Origin: Bolinopsis microptera | Taxonomy: Eukaryota > Ctenophora > Tentaculata > Lobata > Bolinopsidae | Direction: 5' to 3' | DNA: 64,000 nucleotides | NCBI RefSeq assembly: GCF_026151205.1 | Contig: NC_087077.1 | Span: forward strand, 1,612,001 to 1,676,000 | Shown here: piece after piece, positions 11,801 to 23,800 of the stretch | Layout: every line of letters starts with the position of its first letter | Position numbering within the stretch: the stretch's first letter is position 1 | Position numbers and translations under genes: made by a program | The notes under the pieces: model-generated | What the model was told of the DNA's origin: nothing | The model's database searches: none | The model's input: the letters and a program-made list of their open reading frames with translations, nothing else

Positions 11801-14800
11801 CTAGTGTAAAGTATAGTAACTAGTGTAAAGTATAGTAACTAGTATACAGTATTTGACCAAAACCCATAATCATGCACGGTTACGAATTGTAATAAAGCTT
11901 ATTGAATGGGAAAAGCGAGCGACCGATTTCATTCTCGGTATCAATATGCATTTTCGAACGGCTATTCAGATTAATATCATTTCCTTTTGTTTGGAAAAGA
12001 GAAACACTGGCAGCGGTCCACTCTACCCATGATTATGGGTTTTGGTCAAATATCATCTCTTTTTGATTATAATGTTAGGATAATTTACAAAGTCGAAATG
12101 TTAACTCATAACTTCATTAATATTAATATTAATAAGGAAGTAATTTAAACGATTAAGACTAATTAATCTATAAATTGTCGATTCATTTCATTCTATGCAT
12201 CGGCATGAATTAAACAGGAATTAAACAGGAATGTGTTTTTCTTGCCAATGATACGACACTCTAGCACTCCAATTATGAATAAGGGATCAGTAAACATATT
12301 ATTGCATTTTTGTCTTTGCAGTAGTTACAATATCCGTGAGTTCACCAAAAGTAAAAGTAGCTGAAACTGCGACACTCACCTGCCGGGTGACAGGGTCAAG
12401 TTCTGGGGGGACAATTAAATGGTTCAAAAGATCAGAGGAGATGCACGATGATGGTGAAAAATATACCTTCGTAATGACGAAACTAGAAGATCAGGATTCG
12501 GGGGATATTTTCATTTCTCAGTTGGAAATTTCTAAATTTGGTCTTGCGGAGGATATGGGGTTATACAAGTGTGGCTACTTAGAGCACTTTTCAAGTTCGA
12601 TATCTCTAGATTTGTTAGGTGAGTACTGACACTATCGTCGAAAACGCTATTTTAAAATTTACCAATATCCTCAAACTTCACTGAACGTGTCCATACAAAT
12701 TTATTTAATACTAGTAGTTGGCCTTCAAATTGATCCAATTGAAATAAGGCATTTTAGACAAATAACATTGCATCGCAGTATTATCTGTATCTGTATAAGA
12801 GTTAAAAAATAATAGTTGATTTGCCGCACGTTCCATATCCCTTTAGTGCACAAAAAAGGTAATAATTTTTGTCTGTAATAATAATGGCATAAAATTGAAA
12901 TGTTTGTTTAGGTTTTTGTTGAACTTCTGAAATACCTTCAGCATCTTATTTTAACTATTAGCTGTTATTTAACGGAATTTATTGGGTAAGAATATCGTTA
13001 GAAGTAAAGTAAAATTTAAAATAGTAGACTGAAATAAATATTCCCGTCAGAATGATCAATTTATTTTCAAATTACAATAAATAACCCATTAGTGAATATA
13101 ATTCACAAACTCACAACTGCAGGGTGGACAGCAGTAACAGTACAAGAGGAGCGAATACCCTTCCCATTTGAATCTACTTCACTGGAGATAAGGACTGATA
13201 GTCGGCTGGGAAGTGGTGATACAGTGGCGTTGTTTTTCTACGATACCTCAAAAACCTCATCAGGAGGAGTCTATATTGGCTTCACATCTACCCCCTGGTA
13301 CCAGCTCTTGCACTGCCGTTACTCCAATGATTTCCCAGTTACTCTGCCCTCCACTACTTACAAGATATTGAGGATTACCCTGACACGCAGTTCAGGTGTC
13401 AGATTTATTATACACTGTAATAACGAGGAAGTACTTAACGTGCTGCTATCAGACACCTCGTGTGATGACGGTAGGTGGGGAGACTACTGGAACAGAGAGA
13501 CGGCGTATATAAGATTTAATAAAGACACAGCCTCAGATTACTATAGAGAGGCTAAAACAGGTTATTAACATCAATCATTTTAGATTACAGTAACCAGATA
13601 TATTGTACGTGGCCTGGTATAGTAACTAGTGTCTAGTATACAGTATAATAACTCGTATACACTGTAGTAACTAGTGTAAAGTATAGTAACTAGTGTACAC
13701 TATAGTAACTAGTGTACAGTGTAATAACTAGTATACAGTATTTGATCCAGAACAAAAGGAAGTGAATATTAATTTGAATAACCGTCCGCAAATGCAAATT
13801 GATACCGAGAATGAAATCGGTCGCTCGCTTTTACCATTCAATTTCATTCACGGCTTACGAACTGTAATAAAGCTTATTGATTGGGAATATAATATCGGCA
13901 GTAACTCTGTACAGGTGATAAATCAAATATTCTTCAGATATGTGTGACGTTGGTACAGTTAGAGATGGCGCCCAATGCAGGAAATGTGACCCTGGGTTCG
14001 AGCCAGACCCTCCTCAATCTGCGTGTGGTTAGTTATAACCTTGTTCGTGTAGTTGTTCTATGAAATTGAACATGTAGTTGTTCTATGAAATTGAACGTGA
14101 CATAATTTGCTAGAAATAAGAAAAATATCGTATTACCACGCACTGTTAAAATGTTAAGATCTTTGTTTGTTCAACCTGAGGATATCATGGTTCTAGTACG
14201 ACCCGACATCAAAAAACCTGAATCATGCACTACATCAGCAGAGTGCTTACGAGAAGAAGCAACAGCAGCTCATGATATGCTATGAGAATAAAGCAGCAGC
14301 CCAGCTAAAAATAAATCCAAAAGCTTTCTACAGCTATATGAACTCCAAGCGCAAGATTAGGGCTGCAATATCTGGAATCAGAGATGCTAGTGGGGATGAA
14401 CTCCACTCAGCACATGATATGGCTAACCAACTTGGGATTTTCTTTGAGAGCACGTTTGTAAAGGAGGATCAGGCCTCAATACCTGACCCACTACCCGGAG
14501 ACAGCGCAAAGGCGACGATTCCTGACCTGAAATTCAATACAAGTGAAGTTCAAGATCAACTTCGTAAAGTTAACATCTGGAAGTCCGTTGGACCTGATGA
14601 TATACACCCCAAGCTTTTGAAAACACTAGCCGAAAACAAACAGTTTGCTGATTCAGTCACAGCACTGTTCCAAAAATGCTACAACGAGGGAAAGATTCCC
14701 GAAATCTGGAAGCAGGCAAATGTCACTGCATTGCATAAAAAGGGGGATAAAACCCAAGCCAGCAATTATCGCCCTATTAGCCTAACGTGCGTTCTTTCCA

Positions 14801-17800
14801 AGATCTTTGAGAGGTTTTTAAGGAACCATATTCTAGCTCACGTATCCCCCATGATTGTGAATGAACAACACGGTTTCCTACCAAAAAGATCCTGCGTCTC
14901 GAACCTACTGGAATGTATGGACATTGTCAGTGAGATACTAGAGAAGGACGGGTCAGCTGATATACTGTATCTCGATTTTCAGAAGGCTTTCGATTCTGTA
15001 CCACACAAACGATTGCTGAGAAAATTACAATCCTTTGGAATATCTGGCAACACCCTTGCAGTCGTGGAAGACTTTCTAACAGGAAGAACATTTCGTGTCA
15101 GGGTTGGATCATCATTTTCTAGAGTGTTTGCTGTAACATCTGGGGTCCCTCAAGGAACCGTGCTGGGCCCCCTGCTCTTCCTGCTCTTCATAAATGATCT
15201 CCCTGATGGAATTGAGAGCTTCGTATCACTCTTTGCGGACGATCTTAAGCTAGTAACGAGCACAGCTAAGCACAGTGTTGCACAAGATGATATACTGAAA
15301 CTCAATGCGTGGGAGAAGGAATGGCTCCTAAGATTCAATGTGAAGGATGGCAAGTGTAAGGTACTACATATTGGGCGTAACAATCCAATGCACGAGTACT
15401 TCATGAATGGGGAACGCCTCCCCCAAGTGAAGGCAGAAAAGGATCTTGGAGTTCTAACTACCAGAAACCTGGACTGGAGTGATCATATAGATAAGTCCGT
15501 GAAAAAAGCAAAGTCTGTTATAGGCTGGATCAAACGAAGTTTGATCTGCCGTAACAAATTTGTTATGCTAAATGTCTACAGAACTCTAGTTCGACCTCAC
15601 ATCGAATACGCTGTGCAAGTGTGGAATCTACCAGCAGAGCACGGAAACTGGAGGACTATTAAGAAGATAGAAGACGTTCAGAGAGAATTTACACGAATAA
15701 TCGACGGGATTGGTATCCTACCATACGATGAGAGACTGAGAATCCTCCAGTTAACAACACTACTGGAGCGCCGTATGAGGGGTGATCTTATTGAAACCTT
15801 TAAAATAACGACGGGTAAAGTGGACTATGGACAAGATCTTTTCAGGATATCACGTAGCGGTACCAAGATCCTAAAAGATAAAAGAGGAAATCAGGTCCTC
15901 AGTAACCGTGTTGCCAATTACTGGAACAAAGTACCAAGTTCGGTTAAAGAAGCCAGTTCAGTAGACGCATTCAAAGCTCGACTTCAATGTTATAAAAATG
16001 AACTGATAGCGAGTGGAGCATCGTCAAAGGGTCACTTCTGGGATCTCAGCGAAACCTTGATGTCAAAAATAAATACATGTGAGCATGATTCATATGCACA
16101 TTTCATGTCTAATAACCCATTGATTGCTAAATACCGAGGAATCAATGTTTCTTGATTGTTAAATTCAGAACTACATGTTAACGTCCTAAAAATAATTAAT
16201 CATTAAATGTTCCGGATAGGAACATTTTTCTTTTTGATAATATTGTGCGAACTGCAATAGCGTAGAGTGCAGTTGGGTTTCAAGTTTTGTCGAGATGGCC
16301 ATGTGGCCATAATCCTATTATTATTATTATTATTATTTAGTACTCTTCAAAAGTTGATTCACAAGATCTGCTAACTTACAAGATGTAACATCACTTCAGT
16401 GCCCTGTCCAGCTGGAAGCTACAGGAATATTGATATGGACACGTGTGCAGAATGTCCTGACAACACGATCAGTACAATAGAAGGACAAGTCTCGTGTATA
16501 CCTTGTGAAGATGGCAAGGAACGAGAATTAGATGGAACTGAATGCGGTAAGGAATCTGAATGGGTTTATGTTAGTTGTAGAACCTTTGAGATAGGATGAT
16601 GTGAATCGTCATCAATAATTATATTTAATAAGAATAACTGACAAACGTGTTCTGTTGATTCGCGCAATTGCAGCCAACTTTATCCTCTTATGCCAGTCAG
16701 TGTAATCACAGTTTCAATTAATCGAAACTTATTAAAATTCGTAAGCCGTGAATAAATGGGAAAAGCGAGCGACCGATTTCATTCTCGGTATCATTTTGCA
16801 TTTGAGAACGGTCATTCAAATTGATATAATTTCCTTTAGTTTGGGAAAGAGAGACACTGGCAGCGGTCCACTCTACCCAATTATGGGTTTTGGTCAAATT
16901 ATGTTAAATAATATCCATACTACAGTACATAGCTACATGATGAAGAGAAATTAAAACATAACTGATTTTTAAAATTTCGTCGAACAAGGCTTTCGACTAT
17001 TTACCAATATCCTCAAACTTCACTGAACGTGTCCATATAAATTTATTTAGTAGTAGGCCTTCAAATTGATCCAATTGAAATAAGGCATTTTAGACAAATA
17101 ACATCGCAGTATTATCTGTATCTGTATAAGAGTTAAAAAATAATAGTTGATTTCCCGCACGTTGTATATCCCTTTTGTGCACAAAAAAGGTAATAATTTT
17201 TGTCTGTAATAATAATGGCATAAAATTGAAATGTTTGTTTAGGTTTTTGTTGAACTTCTGAAATACCTTCAGCATCTTATTTTAACTATTAGCTGTTATT
17301 TAACGGAATTTATTGGGTAAGAATATCGTTAGAAGTAAAGTAAAATTTATAATAGTAGACTGAAATAAATATTCCCGTCAGTCCCTGCAGGGTGGACAGC
17401 AGTAACAGTATTTGGCAGGCTAATACCCTTCCCACTTGAATCTACTTCACTGGAGATAAGGACTGATAGTCGGCTGGGAAGTGGTGATAAAGTGGCGGTG
17501 TTTTTCTACGAGGATACCTCATTCACCTCATCAGGAGGAGTCTATATCTCCTTATCATCTACCCCCTGGTACTCGCTCTTCTTCTGCCGTTACCCCACTG
17601 ATTTCCCAGTTACTCTGCCCTCCACTACTTACAAGATATGGAGGATTACCCTAACACGCAGTTCAGGTGTCAGAGTTATTATACACTGTAATAACGAGGA
17701 AGTACTTAACGTGCTGCTATCAGACACCTCGTGTGATGAGGGTAGGTGGGGAGACTACTGGAACAGAGAGACGGCGTATATAAAATTTAATCCATCCGAC

Positions 17801-20800
17801 ACAGCCTCAGATTACTATAGAGAGGCTAAAACAGGTTATTAACATCAATCATTTCATATTACAGTAACCAGATATATTGTACGTGGCCTGGTATAGTAAC
17901 TAGTGTACAGGATAGTAACTAGTGTAAAGTATAGTAACTAGTGTACACTATAATAACTAGTGTACAGTGTAGTAACTAGTATACAGTATTTGATCCAGAA
18001 CAAAAGGGAGTGATATTAATTTGAATAACCGTCCGCAAATGCAAATTGATACCGAGAATGAAATCGGTCGCTCGCTTTTACCATTCAATTTCATTCACGG
18101 CTTACGAACTGTAATAAAGCTTATTGATTGGGAATATAATATCGGCAGTAACTCTGTACAGGTTATAAATCAAACATTATTCAGGTAAGTGTGACGCTGG
18201 TACAGTTAGAGGCCATGATGACTCCCAATGCAGGAAATGTGACCCTGGGTTCGAGCCAGACCCTCCTCAATCTGCGTGTGGTTAGTTATAACCTTGTTCG
18301 TGTAGTTGTTCTATGAAATTGAACATGTAGTTGTTCTATGAAATTGAACGTGACATAATTTGCTAGAAATAAGAAGAATATCATATTACCACGCACTGGT
18401 AAAATGTTAAGATTTTTGTTTGTGTAACCTGATGATTTTGGCTCTAGTACTCTTCAAAAGGTGATTCACAAGATCTGCTAACTTACAAGATCTAACATCA
18501 CTTCAGTACCCTGTCCAGCTGGAAGCTACAAGAATATTGATATGGACACGTGTGCAGAATGTCCTGACAACACGATCAGCACAATAGAAGGACAAGTCTC
18601 GTGTATACCTTGTGAAGATGGCAAGGAACGAGAATTAGATAGAACTGAATGCGGTAAGGAATCTGAATGGGTTTATGTTAGTTGTACAACCTTTGAGATA
18701 GGATGGTGTGAATCGTCATCAATAATTATAATTAATAAGAATAACTGACCAACGTGTTCTGTTGATTCACGCATTTGCAGCCAACTTTATCCTCTTATGC
18801 CAGTCAGTGTAATCACAGTGCTGGCAAGCACGACCGTGGCTCTTATACATTATATACTATTATACCCCCTATACTATTACCAAAAAGATGATTTTAGAAG
18901 AAAAATGGTCTTAAATAAAATCGGTCGATCGCTTTTCCCATTCATTTACAATTACAATTGTAATAGATTAAGAAGAACTACCCGAAGGCCGCTGTACTCG
19001 GCAATAAAGATTCAATAATGAATAAATATCATTTAATTGGACACTATAAACTATACCGCCCTTGCCCCTTATCCCGAAATACTAGGTATCGACCCGAAAG
19101 CAACCCAAAAAGATTTGTTCAGCATGTGATTGATGTAATTAATCGAAACTTATTAAAATTCGTAAGCCGTGAATAAATGGGAAAAGCGAGCGACCGATTT
19201 CATTCTCGGTATCATTTTGCATTTGAGAACGGTCATTCAAATTGATATAATTTCCTTTAGTTTGGGAAAGAGAGACACTGGCAGCGTCCACTCTACCGAA
19301 TTATGGGTTTTGGTCAAATTATGTTAAATAATATCCATACTACAGTACATAGCTACATGATGAAGAGAAATTAAAACATAACTGATTTTTAAAATTTCGT
19401 CGAACAAAGCTTTCGACTATCTACCAATATCCTTAAACTTCACTGAACGTGTCCATTTGAAATAAATTTCGTCGTCAAATTTTTAATGTACATATTAATC
19501 GTTATAATTGAATTAATACTATTTTAGAATATGAGTATGACGTAGAAATGTCGATACGTTATTCAGCTATTTATTTCCATTAGAATCTGTCTTCTATTTT
19601 GAATTGTAGTTGACGAAGTGAGAGTCTCCCACTCATAAGAGCAAAAAAAGATTACCAGAATCTGTCTTCACTGAGTCTATTCAGAAACAATCAGAAATTT
19701 GAATAAAAGAACTATCAAATCATGAGACTCAATAACACTACACGAATCCACCAGTTGTCCAGTTTACCAATATCCTCAAACTTCACTGAACGTGTCCATA
19801 TTATATATAGATATATATAGATGTATTTAGTAGTAGGCCTTCAAATTGATCCAATTGAAATAAGGCATTTTAGACAAATAACATCGCAGTATTATTTGTA
19901 TCTGTATAAGAGTTAAAAAATAATAGTTGATTTCCCGCACGTTGTATATCCCTTTTGTGCACAAAAAAGGTAATAATTTTTGTCTGTGAAATTAATAAAT
20001 ATAAGGGCATAAAATTGAAATGTTTGTTTAGGTTTTTGTTGAATTTCTGAAATACCTTCAGCATCTTATTTTAACTATCGGCTGTTATTTAACGGAATTT
20101 AATGGGTAAGAATATCGTTAGAAGTAAAGTAAAATTTAAAATAGTAGACTGAAATAAATATTCCCGTCAGAATGATCAATTTATTTTCAATTAACAATAA
20201 ATAACCCATTAGTGAATATAATTCACAAACTCACAACTGCAGGGTGGACAACAGTAACAGCATTTAGCAGGCTAATACCCTTCCCACTTGAATCTACTTC
20301 ACTGGAGATAAGGACTGATAGTCGGCTGGGAAGTGGTGATAAAGTGGCGGTGTTTTTCTACGAGGGTACCTCATTAACCTCATCAGGAGGAGTATATATC
20401 TCCTTCTCATCTACCCTCCGGTACTCGCTCTTCTTCTGCCGTTACCCCACTGATTTCCCAGTTACTCTGCCCTCCACTACTTACAAGATATGGAGGATTA
20501 CCCTGACACGCAGTTCAGGTGTCAGAGTTACTATACATTGTAATAACGAGGAAGTACTTAACGTGCTGCTATCAGACACCTCGTGTGATGAGGGTATGTG
20601 GGGAGACTACTGGAACAAAGAGACGGCGTATATAAGATTTAGTCCATCCGACACAGCCTCAGATTACTATAGAGAGGCTAAAACAGGTTATTAACATCAA
20701 TCATTTCATATTACAGTAACCAGATATATTGTACGTGGCCTGGTATAGTAACTAGTGTACAGGATAGTAACTAGTGTAAAGTATAGTAACTAGTGTACAC

Positions 20801-23800
20801 TATAATAACTAGTGTACAGTGTAGTAACTAGTATACAGTATTTGATCCAGAACAAAAGGGAGTGATATTAATTTGAATAACCGTCCGCAAATGCAAATTG
20901 ATACCGAGAATGAAATCGGTCGCTCGCTTTTACCATTCAATTTCATTCACGGCTTACGAACTGTAATAAAGCTTATTGATTGGGAATATAATATCGGCAG
21001 TAACTCTGTACAGGTGATAAATCAAACATTCTTCAGGTAAGTGTGACGCTGGTACAGTTAGAGGCCATGATGACTCCCAATGCAGGAAATGTGACCCTGG
21101 GTTCGAGCCAGACCCTCCTCAATCTGCGTGTGGTTAGTTATAACCTTGTTCGTGTAGTTGTTCTATGAAATTGAACATGTAGTTGTTCTATGAAATTGAA
21201 CGTGACATAATTTGCTAGAAATAAGAAGAATATCATATTACCACGCACTGTTAAAATGTTAAGATTTTTGTTTGTGTAACCTGATGATTTTGGCTCTAGT
21301 ACTCTTCAAAAGGTGATTCACAAGATCTGCTAACTTACAAGATCTAATATCACTTCAGTGCCCTGTCCAGCTGGAAGCTACAAGAATATTGATATGGACA
21401 CGTGTGCAGAATGTCCTGACAACACGATCAGTAGAATAGAAGGACAAGTCTCGTGTATACCTTGTGAAGATGGCAAGGAACGAGAATTAGATAGAACTGA
21501 ATGCGGTAAGGAATCTGAATGGGTTTATGTTAGTTGTACAACCTTTGAGATAGGATGGTGTGAATCGTCATCAATAATTATAATTAATAAGAATAACTGA
21601 CCAACGTGTTCTGTTGATTCACGCATTTGCAGCCAACTGTATCCTCTTATACCAGTCAGTGTAATCACAGTGCTGGCAAGCACGACCGTGGCTCTTATAC
21701 ATTATATACTATTATACCCCCTATACTATTACCAAAAAGATGATTTTAGAAGAAAAATGGTCTTAAATAAAATCGGTCGATCGCTTTTCCCATTCATTTA
21801 CAATTACAATTGTAATAGATTAAGAAGAACTACCCGAAGGCCGCTGTACTCGGCAATAAAGATTCAATAATGAATAAATATCAGCTAATTGGACACTATA
21901 AACTATACCGCCCTTGCCCCTTATCCCGAAATACTAGGTATCGACCCGAAAGCAACCCAAAAAGATTTGTTCAGCATGTGATTGATGTAATTAATCGAAA
22001 CTTATTAAAATTCGTAAGCCGTGAATAAATGGGAAAAGCGAGCGACCGATTTCATTCTCGGTATCATTTTGCATTTGAGAACGGTCATTCAAATTGATAT
22101 AATTTCCTTTAGTTTGGGAAAGAGAGACACTGGCAGCGTCCACTCTACCGAATTATGGGTTTTGGTCAAATTATGTTAAATAATATCCATACTACAGTAC
22201 AAAGCTACATGATGAAGAGAAATTAAAACATAACTGATTTTTAAAATTTCGTCGAACAAAGCTTTCGACTATCTACCAATATCCTTAAACTTCACTGAAC
22301 GTGTCCATTTGAAATAAATTTCGTCGTCAAATTTTTAATGTACATATTAATCGTTATAATTGAATTAATACTATTTTAGAATATCGTCACCTCCAAGTAG
22401 AAAGGGTACATCTGCAAAAGTGCTGTTTTGAGTAAATCAAGAAAAACTGTTTTATGCTGTGCATTGTGCCCTTGGAAAGCTATAGTATGTTGCTTAGACA
22501 ACCCCTACAGGGTAATTAATGAACAAAGCATAAATTTTCCGTTTTATCATTATAGATGTCAATTAAATACGGATTGAAAGACAAGTTGTACCCTTTTAAC
22601 TTGTTGTATCAAGTTGTACCCTTTTAACTTGCTGGGACCAAAGTTCGAGCATGTTTAATATTGGGGTATATCTCTATATGTACCCTTTTAACTCAAAAGA
22701 CTACTAATACTGTATCTGACCAAAAAGCCGCACAATCATTTGAGTATAGTAGGTTTGTGATGTTATTTGGCTCCAGAAGGGTCTAAAGATCAAAAAATAT
22801 TTGGGTGGAAAAAAAGTTATGTGTCTTCGAAGTGTGTGGCCACGCCCTTTTATAAGATCGTGGGAAAATCTTACAATTTCCTGAAATAAATTCATATTTT
22901 GATAATAAAAGCACATAGGTTAATCAAACCAATGTTTTTTGGCTCGGCAAATCGATTGGCGATGTCTATTTGACTCTTAGACCACTCCCTGATAAGATAA
23001 CCACGCCCATATTCACAATTAATCTTCAAAATTAACAAAAATTTAAGTGATTTTCTTAGACAAGTTGGGTGTTGAAACCACTGTTGTTTTTTTTGGCACA
23101 GGAGATCGATTGGTTATGTCGTTTGCACGAAAATGCCACACAGAACTGAATTGAAACAGTTTTTTGAAATAGTTTGCATCAAAATAATATAATATTTAAA
23201 CATAATGGCTATTAATGATAAAAATGAATAAAATCATAAGTATGCTTATTTGTTTTCGCAATTAATGCAAAGGCAAAAGTTTGAACATTTTGGCCCCTCC
23301 GATTTAACACAAAGATAATGTTTAGTTTTGCATCCAGTTTTACATCGGCAAGTGTTGCAAAGTTCATCAGGAATAAGGTGAAGTTGCTTGTTGGCATAAA
23401 GACCGCCCTCCTGATCTTCCCAACCGTATTCAAGAACATTAAGGAGGCAGCGTACATGTTCTGGTGTTAAAAGATTGGAACTTTCATTTAAAAGGTACCA
23501 CTATCTCCTTATATGCCCATTCCTAATAGAATAAGAGGTTGGAGGAAGACCAAGAGCAGAACCAGTTTTTTTTGTGAACCTGAACTCTAAGGTCATCAAA
23601 TGTTTTGACTCCATTTGAAGCTGATAACACATTCACAAGATATTCTTCTGCGACCTTTGGTTGATCCTCGTCTAAAATTGCCGTTTTGCCAAAATTACAA
23701 AGACTTTTCTCCGGGTCAGCAGTCAGTGCACATCTCTTTGCCCCACTTTGCTTAGGTGATCAGATCCTGTTGCTAGATGTGCACTGAGAATTTCTTGACA

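Larger units (their letters stand above)
13741..16898. mobile_element. Inverted-repeat segment 1 enclosing Cys-rich exons and a LINE
   Basis: The left arm begins tttgatccagaac after a TA and continues through ttgataccgagaatgaaatc. The right arm, inverted, ends attatgggttttggtcaaa. The arms match over roughly 130-180 bp apart from a deletion near the left tip, and the tips match the MITE at 11852. Between the arms lie the two Cys-rich exons 13938-14027 and 16400-16546 and the LINE at 14199. The right arm is about 330 bp shorter than in segments 2-4. Confidence 0.6.

Noticed and set aside
14272-16155. Retroviral or LTR-element polymerase
   Set aside because: Motif spacing, the FADD box context, a 3' (ATT)n tail, the absence of LTRs and a 5-bp target duplication fit a non-LTR LINE.
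17090-17275. Recurrent - strand frame of about 61-64 codons (also near 19870, 26715 and 30359)
   Set aside because: It lies in the AT-rich intron segment duplicated with each cassette; no splice or start support, and repeated only because the intron is.
18781-19016. Short membrane-protein exon (LASTTVALIHYILLYPLYYY) repeated at about 21645 and 29300
   Set aside because: In the phase required by the preceding exon the frame stops after about ten codons, and most of the sequence belongs to the right arm of the inverted-repeat segment.
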